DNA from: Bacteroidales bacterium
GTDB taxonomy: Bacteria > Bacteroidota > Bacteroidia > Bacteroidales > UBA932
Length of the DNA: 64,000 bases
Direction: 5' to 3'
NCBI GenBank assembly: GCA_017509755.1
Contig: JAFWOY010000004.1
Span: forward strand, 94,175 to 158,174
Under the pieces are notes generated by a model. It saw only the letters and a program-made list of their open reading frames with translations. It was not told the DNA's origin and made no database searches. A program made the position numbers and the translations under genes. Shown piece by piece: positions 17,802-26,260 of the stretch. Numbering within the stretch: position 1 is the first letter of the stretch; each line of letters starts with the position of its first letter.

Positions 17802-18314
17802 ATGGGAAAGATTGTGCTGATCACAGGCGGGGCCCGCTCCGGAAAGAGTGCTTATGCCGAACAAATGGCTTTGGCACTTTCCGAGGCCCCTGTCTATCTG
17901 GCAACCGCCCGGATCTGGGATGAGGAATTCCGGGAACGGGTCCGCCGGCATCAGGAACGCCGCGGCCCGCAGTGGACCAACATCGAGGAAGAGAAATACC
18001 TGAGCCGGCATCCGGTTGCCGGAAGGGTTGTACTTGTGGACTGCCTGACCCTATGGTGCACCAATTTCTTTTTCGACTTGGAAAGCCAGGTCGATGCAGC
18101 CCTGACGGCGGCCCGGGAAGAATTCGACCGCTTCACCGCCCAGGATGCCACCTTCCTTTTCGTCACCAACGAAATCGGAATGGGCGGCACGTCCGACAAT
18201 GAAATCCAGCGCAAGTTCACCGACCTGCAAGGCTGGATGAACCAATACGCCGCTTCCCGCGCTGACGAAGTGATCCTGATGGTCAGCGGCATCCCCGTTA
18301 AAATCAAAGGCTGA
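17802..18314 (+). CDS. cobU: Adenosylcobinamide kinase / adenosylcobinamide-phosphate guanylyltransferase
   Basis: Phosphorylates adenosylcobinamide and then adds GMP, activating it for nucleotide-loop assembly. 170 residues, normal length. The P-loop GGARSGKS is at residues 9-16. ATARIWDEEFRERVRRHQERR carries the His that accepts GMP. DCLTLWCTN and VTNEIGMG follow as expected. First gene of cobU-cobT-cobS. Its stop codon is immediately followed by the cobT ATG. Confidence 0.95.
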   Translation: MGKIVLITGGARSGKSAYAEQMALALSEAPVYLATARIWDEEFRERVRRHQERRGPQWTNIEEEKYLSRHPVAGRVVLVDCLTLWCTNFFFDLESQVDAALTAAREEFDRFTAQDATFLFVTNEIGMGGTSDNEIQRKFTDLQGWMNQYAASRADEVILMVSGIPVKIKG

Positions 18315-19361
18315 ATGGCAATCTCCTTCTCTATCGCACATCCTGACCCTGCAATCCGCCCGGCGTTGCAGGAGAAGATTGACAACCTGACAAAACCCAA
18401 AGGCTCCCTGGGCCGGCTGGAAACACTCGCCCTGCAGATCGGCCTGATCCAGCAGACCCTGTCACCGGAACTCCGGCATCCCCAGAACATCGTTTTCGCA
18501 GCGGACCACGGCATTGTGGAAGAAGGCGTGAGTATCGCGCCGAAAGAGGTAACCTGGCAGCAGGTATGCCATTTCACGCACCCCCAAGGCACCGGCGGCG
18601 TCAATTTTCTCTGCCGCCAGCATGGCTTTACCCTCAAAGTGGTCGATGCAGGCGTCGATTTCGACCTGCCCCGCGACCGAGGCATCATAGACTTGAAGGT
18701 AGGCCGCGGCACGCGCAATTTCCTTCATGGGCCCGCTATGACGGAGGATGAGATGGAACAGTGCCTGGCGGGCGGCGCCAAGGTCGTGCGCCAGTGCTTC
18801 GATGAGGGCAGCAACATCCTGAGTTTCGGCGAAATGGGAATCGGAAACACATCCCCCTCCTCCATCTGGATGTCGCTTTTCACGGGCATTCCCCTCGCGG
18901 AATGCGTGGGTGCCGGCAGCGGCCTGGACAGCGCCGGCATCCGGCACAAATACGAGATCCTGCAGAAGGCCGTGGACAACTACGCAGGCGACGGCTCGCC
19001 CCGCGACCTCATCCGCTGGTTCGGCGGTTTCGAGATGGTGATGGCCATCGGCGCCATGTTGCAGGCAGCCGAGTTGAAGATGGTCATCCTCGTGGACGGC
19101 TTCATCATGACCAACTGCATGCTGGCTGCCTCGAAACTGTACCCGGAGGTGCTGGATTACGCAGTCTTTGGCCATTGTGGCGACGAATCCGGCCACAAGA
19201 AAGTGCTGGACGCCCTCGGTGCCCAGCCCCTTTTGAATCTTGGTCTCCGCCTCGGCGAGGGAACCGGTGCCATCTGCGCCTACCCCATCGTCCAATCGGC
19301 CGTCCACATGATCAACGAAATGGATGACTTCCGCAGTGCTTCCATCACCAAATACTTCTAA
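18315..19361 (+). CDS. cobT: Nicotinate-nucleotide--dimethylbenzimidazole phosphoribosyltransferase
   Basis: Makes alpha-ribazole phosphate, the lower-ligand nucleotide of cobalamin. 348 residues, standard length. Visible family segments: [21 protein letters not shown] near the N-terminus, [25 protein letters not shown], and near the C-terminus RLGEGTGA with the catalytic Glu. Preceded directly by cobU and followed 3 bases later by cobS. Confidence 0.95.
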   Translation: MAISFSIAHPDPAIRPALQEKIDNLTKPKGSLGRLETLALQIGLIQQTLSPELRHPQNIVFAADHGIVEEGVSIAPKEVTWQQVCHFTHPQGTGGVNFLCRQHGFTLKVVDAGVDFDLPRDRGIIDLKVGRGTRNFLHGPAMTEDEMEQCLAGGAKVVRQCFDEGSNILSFGEMGIGNTSPSSIWMSLFTGIPLAECVGAGSGLDSAGIRHKYEILQKAVDNYAGDGSPRDLIRWFGGFEMVMAIGAMLQAAELKMVILVDGFIMTNCMLAASKLYPEVLDYAVFGHCGDESGHKKVLDALGAQPLLNLGLRLGEGTGAICAYPIVQSAVHMINEMDDFRSASITKYF

Positions 19362-19364
19362 GCC

Positions 19365-20132
19365 ATGAGACTGCTGGCAGCCTTGACGTTCTTTACCCGG
19401 CTCCCGTTCTGGCGGATCCGGGAGATTCCGGCCGAGCATTTCAAGCGGGTGGTACCGCTATGGCCTGTTGCAGGCTGGCTCACGGGATTGGTCATGGCCC
19501 TGGTACTTTGGCTCTGCAGCCAGGTGATGCCGCTGACCCTGGCGTGGATCCTGGCCCTGGTCGCACGTTTGCTGCTGACCGGCGCGCTCCATGAGGACGG
19601 ACTGGCTGATTTCATCGACGGCTTCGGCGGCGGCACATCCCGGGAGCGGACTCTTGCCATCATGAAAGATTCCCACATCGGCACGTACGGGGTTATCGGG
19701 CTGATTGTCTATTTCATGATCATGCTGCAGCTGCCCGTTGTCATCTCGCGCGATACGCTTTGCCTCGTGGTTCTCTGCGGAGATTGCTGGGCAAAGTGCT
19801 GCGCCGCCCAGCTCATCAATTTCCTCCCCTATGCCCGCACGGAAGAAACAGCCAAAAACAAGACGGTCTATGCGCGGATGACGCTGCCCGAGTTGCTGAT
19901 CTGCTTCTTCTTCGGACTGGCCCCGGCCTTCGTGCTGTGCTTTGCGCTGGACTGGCTGCCAACCTCTTTCCTCTGGCTGCTGCTTGTGCCGGTCGGCGTG
20001 ATGCTGCTGCTCGCCTGGCTGATGAAACGCCGCATTGCCGGCTACACCGGCGACTGCTGCGGTGCGACCTTCCTGCTTTGCGAACTCAGTTTTTATCTGT
20101 CTGTCTTATTCGCTTTTCCTTTCTGGAGCTAA
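19365..20132 (+). CDS. cobS: Adenosylcobinamide-GDP ribazoletransferase (cobalamin synthase)
   Basis: Integral-membrane enzyme that joins adenosylcobinamide-GDP and alpha-ribazole (phosphate). 255 residues with several membrane helices. The conserved acidic motif HEDGLADFIDGFGGG and the following KDSHIGTYGV identify it. Last gene of the cobUTS operon. The phosphatase CobC often found with it is not present here. Ends 11 bases from the convergent GH51 gene. Confidence 0.93.
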   Translation: MRLLAALTFFTRLPFWRIREIPAEHFKRVVPLWPVAGWLTGLVMALVLWLCSQVMPLTLAWILALVARLLLTGALHEDGLADFIDGFGGGTSRERTLAIMKDSHIGTYGVIGLIVYFMIMLQLPVVISRDTLCLVVLCGDCWAKCCAAQLINFLPYARTEETAKNKTVYARMTLPELLICFFFGLAPAFVLCFALDWLPTSFLWLLLVPVGVMLLLAWLMKRRIAGYTGDCCGATFLLCELSFYLSVLFAFPFWS

Positions 20133-20143
20133 ACCAGCCGTTT

Positions 20144-21673
20144 CTACAAGGTCACGGCCACAACCGAAGCCGGCGGCAAGGTGAGTGTCACCGTGCTGCC
20201 TGCGATTTTGGCTCCGGAGAAGGCCTTGGGCTCAACTTGGCGGGGCTTGTCAAACGTGTTGTGCGCCCGTACGTCCGCTGCTTGCAGGATTTCACCGGAG
20301 ACGGTCTTGGGGCGGAGCGCATCGAGTGTCAGCACCACGGTCTGGGGCTTGTCGAGACAAGGATTCGCCAAGGTAATCAGCAGCTTTCCCTCTTTCGTAC
20401 GGGAGGCCGAAACACTGAGCGTGGAATACAGGCGACCGGAAGGGGCCTGCAGTGTGTCGCAGGTAAAAGACACCGGTACTGCCACGGCGTCCTGGTGTCC
20501 GTTAAACATCCGGAACACATGATAGGTCGGCGTCAGCAGCATTTTGTCGCCCTGCGTGAGCACCATGGACTGCAGGACATTGACAATCTGGGCAATGTTG
20601 GCCATCTTCAGCCGGGCCGTATGCTTGTTGAAGATATTGAGCGACATCGCGGCCACCAGCGCGTCGCGCATGGAATTCTGCTGGAACAAGTGCCCGGGGT
20701 TGGTGCCGGGCTCCACATCGAACCAGGTCCCCCATTCATCCAGCAGCAGGTCGATGCGGCGCTGCGGATCGTAGGTATCCATGATGTGCTCGTGATTGCG
20801 GAGAACTTCTTCTATTTCCAGGGCCTTGGCGATGATATCATAGTATTCCCCGTCGGTGAAGTCGGTAGCAGAGCCCTTGTGGTTCCAGTCCGTGATGGTA
20901 TAGTAATGCAGCGAAACGGCATCCGCCCGATTACCGACCTTTTCCATCAGGACTTTGGTCCAGTTGTAATCATAATCGGAAGCACCGCTGGCGACTTTGT
21001 ACAGACGATTGCCATCGTAATCCCGGCAATAGGTAGCGTAGCGGCGATACTGGTCGGAATAGAATTCCGCAGTCATGTTGCCACCGCACCCCCAACTCTC
21101 GTTGCCGATACCGATGTATTTGACCTTCCAGGGCTCCTTGCGTCCGTTGGCGGCGCGCTCCTCGGCTACAGTGCCGCCACGGGCCGTCATATACTCAACC
21201 CATTTGGCCAACTCTTCGACGGAGCCGGAACCCACATTGCCGGAAATATATGGCTCGGTGCCCAGCATCTCGCAAAGATTCAGAAACTCATGAGTGCCAA
21301 AAGAATTGTCCTCGAGCGTACCGCCCCAGTTGGAATTGATCATCCGGGGCCGTGTTTCGCGGGGGCCGATGCCATCGCGCCAATGGTATTCATCGGCAAA
21401 GCAGCCGCCCGGCCAGCGAAGTACCGGAACTTTCAACGCCTTGAGCGCCTCCAGCACATCTTTGCGATAGCCGTCGATGTTGGGAATGGACGAATCGGGG
21501 CCGACCCAGATGCCATCGTAAATGCAGCGGCCCAGGTGCTCTGAGAACTGTCCGTAAATCTCTTTGGGAATCACAGGTCCCGGATCGGACTCGTGTACGG
21601 CGACACGGATCTGCGCGGAGGCGGACAGGCTGGTGACAAGCAACAACAGGAAGAGGAGTTTCAAGGTTTTCAT
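20144..21673 (-). CDS. Secreted alpha-L-arabinofuranosidase (GH51)
   Basis: 509 residues with a signal peptide ([20 protein letters not shown]). GH51 landmarks: [39 protein letters not shown], the acid/base Glu192 in GIGNESWG, and the nucleophile Glu310 in [11 protein letters not shown]. Removes arabinofuranosyl side chains from arabinoxylan or arabinan in the periplasm or outside. It stands alone between two cobalamin operons, and its own -7 box is at 21697-21690. Fits the plant-polysaccharide lifestyle suggested by GH28 and GH9 downstream. Confidence 0.92.
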   Translation of the reverse strand: MKTLKLLFLLLLVTSLSASAQIRVAVHESDPGPVIPKEIYGQFSEHLGRCIYDGIWVGPDSSIPNIDGYRKDVLEALKALKVPVLRWPGGCFADEYHWRDGIGPRETRPRMINSNWGGTLEDNSFGTHEFLNLCEMLGTEPYISGNVGSGSVEELAKWVEYMTARGGTVAEERAANGRKEPWKVKYIGIGNESWGCGGNMTAEFYSDQYRRYATYCRDYDGNRLYKVASGASDYDYNWTKVLMEKVGNRADAVSLHYYTITDWNHKGSATDFTDGEYYDIIAKALEIEEVLRNHEHIMDTYDPQRRIDLLLDEWGTWFDVEPGTNPGHLFQQNSMRDALVAAMSLNIFNKHTARLKMANIAQIVNVLQSMVLTQGDKMLLTPTYHVFRMFNGHQDAVAVPVSFTCDTLQAPSGRLYSTLSVSASRTKEGKLLITLANPCLDKPQTVVLTLDALRPKTVSGEILQAADVRAHNTFDKPRQVEPKAFSGAKIAGSTVTLTLPPASVVAVTL

Positions 21674-21689
21674 GGTAAGCTATTTTCTA

Positions 21690-21697
21690 CAAAGATA
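21690..21697 (-). promoter_or_regulatory. Promoter -7 element for the GH51 gene
   Basis: The minus strand reads TATCTTTG, 16 bases before the ATG at 21673. Confidence 0.6.
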
Positions 21698-21777
21698 GCT
21701 ATAATCCCAAAGCGCGCAACAATTCGGCTTCGGCCCAAGTCTGTATCAGAATGAGTTGGAAATCCGTATCTGCCGGT

Positions 21778-22446
21778 CTAGCGCTCGAAATCCCTGAGGA
21801 GTTTCTTCATCTGCTCGCTCACACAACCTCTGTTGAGCGGGTGGTCGGCGTTCGAAAGGACGCGCGAATAATAGACGACACGGTCGGTCTGGGTATCCAC
21901 GACGGCTGCATAAAGAGCGTTGCCATACTGGTCGTTGAAGGAATATCGCGGTGTCTCATTGAATACCGCCCGGATGATATTGCCCACCAGTTCCGCCATG
22001 CGCTCCTTGTCGTACATCTCATTGCTTTTGATATAGCCATAGGAATGAACGACGATGCCATAACGATGTCCGCTGGCCACAATCTTTTCACGAAGGCTCT
22101 TGGGGACCCGCAATTGCTTGGCATCGTTCGGTTCCAGATCGGAAAAACCGTCTATCCAGCGTGCGATGTCCGAATCCTTGTCGTCATAGTCAAGCGCAAT
22201 CATATCGGAGAAAGGATACCGGCGGGAGTTGATCAGATCGGCCATCAAGGTTTCGGAAGCATCGGAAAGGTAAGGCTCGCGCGGTGCCGACTCGCTTGAG
22301 AAATAGTACTGGAGGGCCCGGGGCTGGAAGAAGGCGATTTCGCCCATTTCCGATGGGTTGGTCGCCGAATAACGGGATGTCATGCAGGATGTCAGCACAA
22401 AAAGCAGAATGACACCTACAGAAGAGAGAGCTACAAATTTTTGCAT
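21778..22446 (-). CDS. Lipoprotein of unknown function
   Basis: 222 residues with an N-terminal lipoprotein signal (LLFVLTSCMTSRYS, lipobox Cys21). The mature part has a repeated D/E-rich, Tyr-rich character without a motif I recognise. It contains a stretch (GNALYAAVVDTQTDRVVYYSRVLSNADHP) reminiscent of beta-rich lipoproteins that sense or bind cell-envelope material, but I do not assign a function. Its 5' end overlaps the cbiJ-cbiD stop by 16 bases. It has its own -7 box inside cbiD, so it may not belong functionally to the cobalamin operon. Confidence 0.6.
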   Translation of the reverse strand: MQKFVALSSVGVILLFVLTSCMTSRYSATNPSEMGEIAFFQPRALQYYFSSESAPREPYLSDASETLMADLINSRRYPFSDMIALDYDDKDSDIARWIDGFSDLEPNDAKQLRVPKSLREKIVASGHRYGIVVHSYGYIKSNEMYDKERMAELVGNIIRAVFNETPRYSFNDQYGNALYAAVVDTQTDRVVYYSRVLSNADHPLNRGCVSEQMKKLLRDFER

Positions 22447-24380
22447 TTTACCGTTATTGATTGATTGGTTTGATTGGAAACAAAGGTATTTCCTTCTTCG
22501 TCAAGAAGAAGGATGGTGAGAGAAGCGGTAGGGTAAACAGCAGCACAAGCGGCAGCGCAACGGGTAAGGATGGCGGAGAGGAAGAGGCGCAGGTCATCGG
22601 CGGGAAGGCCTTTCCACAGTTCACGTGCGAGGGTGAGGCGGTCGATGGCTGCGGCGGTGGCCGGCGAACAACCGGCCTCGGCAGCCACTTCCTTCAGGAA
22701 TCCTTTATTCATGACTACGCTCTTGCTATGGGTATCCAGATGGCCTTCGGCCAGTTTGACGGCCTTGCCGAGCATGATGCCCATCGTCACTTCGGGGACT
22801 TTGAGATCGGCTGCGATCTGGAGCGTTTCGCCGATAAAATTGCCATAATGCACAAAGGCCTGGGGCGGCAGGTCGGGAAAACGTTTTTTCAGGAAGGATT
22901 CGCTCTTGGCGCCGGAATTGATGACCAGTTGCGGAGTCCCGACGGCCATGGCTACTTCGACTTCGCGCCGGATGGCATCCACGAAAGCTTCGTTGGAGAA
23001 AGGCCGCACGATTCCGGAAGTACCGATGATGGAGATGCCGTCAACGATCCCGAGCTTGGGATTGAAGGTGCGTTGGGCCAATTCGCGGCCGCCAGGTACG
23101 GAAATCGTGACATCGAGGCCGCCGTCGTACAAGGCCGTCAGTTCCTGTTCGATCATCTGGCGCGGAACACGATTGACAGCCGGGCCCCCGATCGGCAGGC
23201 CCAGACCCGGCAGCGTTACACGGCCTACGCCTTCGCCTTGCAGGAATTGGATGCCGGGTTCGTCGCTGAAGGCGACGGTGACTACAATGGCCTGTCCATT
23301 GGTAATATCGGGATCGTCACCGGCGTCTTTGATGACGGTAGCGGTAGCCTCATCCGCAAAAAACTGCGACCGTCCAACGCGCGGCAGAACCTTTTTTGGC
23401 CCAGCGAGGGCGCTTGGGCCAAAAAGAACCTGCCGCTCCTCCAGGCCTGCCCGAGTCGCAGTTTTTTGCGAATGAGGCTGCAGATGGACGTCAGCAACGG
23501 GTAATGACAAGTGTTCGCCATCGGGGAAACAGATCGGGATGGTCTCCCCTACCTGCTTGCCAAGGAGGGTCAGCAGGGCGGCCTTGGCAGCGGCTGTAGC
23601 GCAGGCGCCAGTGGTGAAACCGCTGCGAAGGGGGAAAAAGCCGGGTACCCGGCGTTCAATGGCCTTACGGAGACCAAATTCACCCGTAACCACTTCGAAA
23701 CCAGCCGGGAGCGCAGGACGTCGCACAGCATAGACAGGAATGCCCGCCGCTTGGGCTGCCGCCACTTTCTGGACAAAACCACCTGAGTCGCCACTTTCTT
23801 TGGTCAAGACAGCCTGGGGATGGAGACGGGCCAGCAGGGAGGCATCCTCTTCTTCCTCATAAAAGACAAGCCGCATCGGATCGAATCCTTGCTGCACGGC
23901 CTTCTCGAGCGATTCTTCCCGCCGCAGGATGCGGAACCAGCAGTCGTGCCGTTCCCAGAAGGGACGGAGTTTTCCAATCGTTTGCACACCGGTCAAGGCC
24001 AACAGGCGCGTGATGCCGTCGGCTTCCAGCCGGCGGATGGCATCCGCGTAATCGATACACCAACGGATGCTTTCGGTTTCGTCCGAATAGGTTCGTTCCA
24101 CGCGGACGACCGGCAGGTCGAGCGACTCGGCTACGGAAGCGGCAGTCTGGTGCAATTCGGTGGCAAAGGGATGCGCGGCATCGACCAGCAGGCGGATGGC
24201 GTGTTCCTGACAGAAAGCCGTCATGGCCGCTTCGTCGAGGGCGCCTGTGATGTGCGTGCCATTCTTGCACTCGATCTGCTGCAACGTCCCCCGGGTCGAA
24301 TACCAATACGGCGACCCCGCCGCATCGGCTACCCGAACTGCGAGCCTTCCTTCCGTCGTTCCACCGAGTATGAGAATCAT
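22431..24380 (-). CDS. cbiD: Fused CbiJ-CbiD: precorrin-6A reductase + cobalt-precorrin-5B C1-methyltransferase
   Basis: 649 residues. Residues 1-245 are the CbiJ/CobK reductase (LILGGTTEGR, DAAHPFATELHQ, LLALTGVQTIGKL). Residues 250-649 are CbiD (LRSGFTTGACATAAAKAAL, KDAGDDPDITNG, VGRVTLPGLGLPIGGPAVN, GTSGIVRPFSNEAF). Both act in anaerobic corrin-ring synthesis. Between DVHLQ and ATATVIKDAGDD lies a segment of about 46 residues (300-346) that CbiD proteins normally lack. It is encoded by a palindromic element, described separately. The frame stays open, so the protein may still be functional. Last biosynthetic gene of the minus-strand cbi operon. Confidence 0.92.
   Translation of the reverse strand: MILILGGTTEGRLAVRVADAAGSPYWYSTRGTLQQIECKNGTHITGALDEAAMTAFCQEHAIRLLVDAAHPFATELHQTAASVAESLDLPVVRVERTYSDETESIRWCIDYADAIRRLEADGITRLLALTGVQTIGKLRPFWERHDCWFRILRREESLEKAVQQGFDPMRLVFYEEEEDASLLARLHPQAVLTKESGDSGGFVQKVAAAQAAGIPVYAVRRPALPAGFEVVTGEFGLRKAIERRVPGFFPLRSGFTTGACATAAAKAALLTLLGKQVGETIPICFPDGEHLSLPVADVHLQPHSQKTATRAGLEERQVLFGPSALAGPKKVLPRVGRSQFFADEATATVIKDAGDDPDITNGQAIVVTVAFSDEPGIQFLQGEGVGRVTLPGLGLPIGGPAVNRVPRQMIEQELTALYDGGLDVTISVPGGRELAQRTFNPKLGIVDGISIIGTSGIVRPFSNEAFVDAIRREVEVAMAVGTPQLVINSGAKSESFLKKRFPDLPPQAFVHYGNFIGETLQIAADLKVPEVTMGIMLGKAVKLAEGHLDTHSKSVVMNKGFLKEVAAEAGCSPATAAAIDRLTLARELWKGLPADDLRLFLSAILTRCAAACAAVYPTASLTILLLDEEGNTFVSNQTNQSITVKCKNL
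22481..22488 (-). promoter_or_regulatory. Internal promoter -7 element for the downstream lipoprotein
   Basis: The minus strand reads TACCTTTG within the 3' end of cbiD, 34 bases before the lipoprotein ATG at 22446. Confidence 0.45.
23344..23481. repeat. Palindromic element inserted in frame in cbiD
   Basis: Outer arms 23344-23370 and 23455-23481 are complementary at 25 of 27 positions (core CGCAAAAAACTGCGAC). Inner arms around GCGGCAGAACC and AACCTGCCGC also pair, and the centre GGCCCA...TGGGCC closes the hairpin. The length is 138 bp, exactly 46 codons, and all three reading frames across it on this strand are usable at least in part. It is a candidate selfish palindromic repeat analogous to rickettsial palindromic elements that invade genes in frame. 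Confidence 0.8.
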
Positions 24381-24391
24381 CTTTCCGTTCT

Positions 24392-24411
24392 TTGATGTCG
24401 TACGACATCAA
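24392..24411. promoter_or_regulatory. Perfect 20-bp palindrome between cbiG-cbiF and cbiJ-cbiD
   Basis: TTGATGTCG and CGACATCAA are separated by TA, giving a perfect dyad 4 bases after the cbiF stop and 11 bases before the cbiJ start. It could be a protein operator, an intercistronic processing hairpin, or a signal that adjusts downstream expression. Confidence 0.55.
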
Positions 24412-24415
24412 CATT

Positions 24416-26260
24416 CTATTGTCTGAATAAATGTTTGAATTCGTGGGCGTAGAGGCGGGAGAGACCTTCGCGGTTGCCGATGGCGTCACCGACGACCAGT
24501 AAGGTCGTAAGGGTCAAGTTGTTGTCGCGGACGATCTTAGCCAGGTCGCGCAACTCGCCGCGATAGATCCGCTCCTCTTTCCAAGTCAGTTTATAGCAGG
24601 CCGCTACAGGGGTTTCCGGCGGATAGGCCTGCAGCAGTTCGGCCTGCACTTCCTCCACGATAGCGGCACTCAGGTAGATACACATCGTGCTCTGCGACTG
24701 CGCCAGCTTGTGCAATTGCTCGCGCTCCGGCATCGGGGTGCGTCCCTCCCCACGCGTGAGGATGATGGTCTGTACCTTTTCAGGAATGGTAAACTGCGAA
24801 CGGAGCGCCGCGGCCGCGGCCTGGAAGGCAGAGATGCCGGGCGTGATGTGGTAGTGCATTCCGTAGCGGTCGAAAAACGCCATCTGCTCCTGGATTGCGC
24901 CATAGATGCAGGGGTCACCTGTATGAAGGCGGACGACCAACTGACCGCGGTCGTAGAATTCCCTCATCAAGGCGAACTGCTCCGCGAGGTCCATCGACGC
25001 GGAACTCCGCACCGTACAACCGGGCTTGGCATAATAGGTCAATTCTACAGGCACCAGGCTGCCGGCATAGAGAATCAAGTCAGCCTGTTCCAGGAACCGT
25101 TTGCCACGGACAGAAACCAATTCCGGGTCGCCCGGACCTGCGCCGACGATCTCAATATGACCCGCACGGCAGGAAGACTTCTCCTGTGCCACAGCGAAAG
25201 TAAAATCGTTCCCTTCCGAAAGACGGCCTTTTTGTTTCTCAATCAGGAGGGGGCCGCCATGCGCACTGGCAAGGGCGGCTGCCTCGGCTACACTGGCGCT
25301 GCCAGTCGCCGCCAGTGCTTTCTCCGAAGGATTCGGCACATCGACGGCAGCGAGTTCGTCAGCTGGATAAATCATCGTCCGAACCCATGGCCACTGGGAT
25401 TGAAGCGCCTGCAGCAGCGGTTCGTCTTTTTTCAGTTCAATCGTCCCGGCCGACGCCAGTGCCTTCTCACTGAGACCCTGAGCATGAAGTTGTGTTTCCA
25501 TGAAGGCAGGAATCCCGGCTGGATCGCATTGTTTCCGGCAACCGAATCCCAGATGCAGCACCGGCGGACGGAACACCAATACGGGGATTTCCGCAGGTAC
25601 TTCGGGCAACTCGAGTTGGGGAGACACGACAATCAGGAGAGCCACTCCGTTCAGATCCAAGGTATCACGACGGTAATAAATCTTGACATGCGACGGGCAG
25701 GTACGCTCCAGGTAATCAGTCCCGAGGTCGCGCGCCTCCAGCAGCAGTGCGGTAGGTTTCTTTTCGACGAAAGCGAAGACGGCGCGGTTCATCCGGGCAG
25801 GCGTCGTTTCCACTTGCCAACCCATGCAACGGTCCAGCACATCGAGCGCCCAGAGGCCTTCATTGTCGCTTTGGGTCGTTACAACGGCTTGTCCCCCGAT
25901 TGTCCGTGCAAGCTGCCGTGCCAATTCGTTGGCGCCGCCGACATGGCCCGACACGACGGGAACGACGAATTTACCGGTACTGTCGATACAGACGACAGGC
26001 GGGTCTTGATACTTATTTTTCAAAGCCGGGGCGATGCTGCGCACGCAAATGCCCATCGCACCGATGAACACCACGGCCTCAAACTCCGGCCAATGCGCTT
26101 TCAAGAAGGGGGCATACGGGCCGATGGCGGTACATCCGGGCACTTCGTTTTTCGTATAGATTACAACCGCGTTCCGCCCGCTCAGCGCAATCTCACCCGC
26201 TACGCTACGCGCCAGCGGCAACGACGATTCGGATACAAGGATTATCGCTATCTGTTTCAT
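24416..26260 (-). CDS. cbiG: Fused CbiG-CbiF: cobalt-precorrin-5A hydrolase + cobalt-precorrin-4 C11-methyltransferase
   Basis: 614 residues. The N-terminal CbiG part spans about 1-360 (VFIGAMGICVRSIAPALKNKYQDPPVVCID, SGHVGGANELAR, then LGFGCRKQCDPAGI and the C-terminal CbiG lobe ending SEGNDFTFAVAQEKS). The CbiF methyltransferase is about 370-614 (IEIVGAGPGDPELVSVRGKRFLEQADLILYAGSLV, HTGDPCIYGAIQEQM, TPGISAFQAAAAAL). These enzymes methylate C11 and open the delta-lactone in the anaerobic pathway. Overlaps the upstream cbiE-cbiT by 4 bases, so the two are translationally coupled. Confidence 0.93.
   Translation of the reverse strand: MKQIAIILVSESSLPLARSVAGEIALSGRNAVVIYTKNEVPGCTAIGPYAPFLKAHWPEFEAVVFIGAMGICVRSIAPALKNKYQDPPVVCIDSTGKFVVPVVSGHVGGANELARQLARTIGGQAVVTTQSDNEGLWALDVLDRCMGWQVETTPARMNRAVFAFVEKKPTALLLEARDLGTDYLERTCPSHVKIYYRRDTLDLNGVALLIVVSPQLELPEVPAEIPVLVFRPPVLHLGFGCRKQCDPAGIPAFMETQLHAQGLSEKALASAGTIELKKDEPLLQALQSQWPWVRTMIYPADELAAVDVPNPSEKALAATGSASVAEAAALASAHGGPLLIEKQKGRLSEGNDFTFAVAQEKSSCRAGHIEIVGAGPGDPELVSVRGKRFLEQADLILYAGSLVPVELTYYAKPGCTVRSSASMDLAEQFALMREFYDRGQLVVRLHTGDPCIYGAIQEQMAFFDRYGMHYHITPGISAFQAAAAALRSQFTIPEKVQTIILTRGEGRTPMPEREQLHKLAQSQSTMCIYLSAAIVEEVQAELLQAYPPETPVAACYKLTWKEERIYRGELRDLAKIVRDNNLTLTTLLVVGDAIGNREGLSRLYAHEFKHLFRQ

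Noticed and set aside
17733..18011. 93-codon N-terminal extension of the AraC regulator
   Set aside because: It would overlap cobU and its promoter and is not regulator-like. The start at 17732 fits the family.
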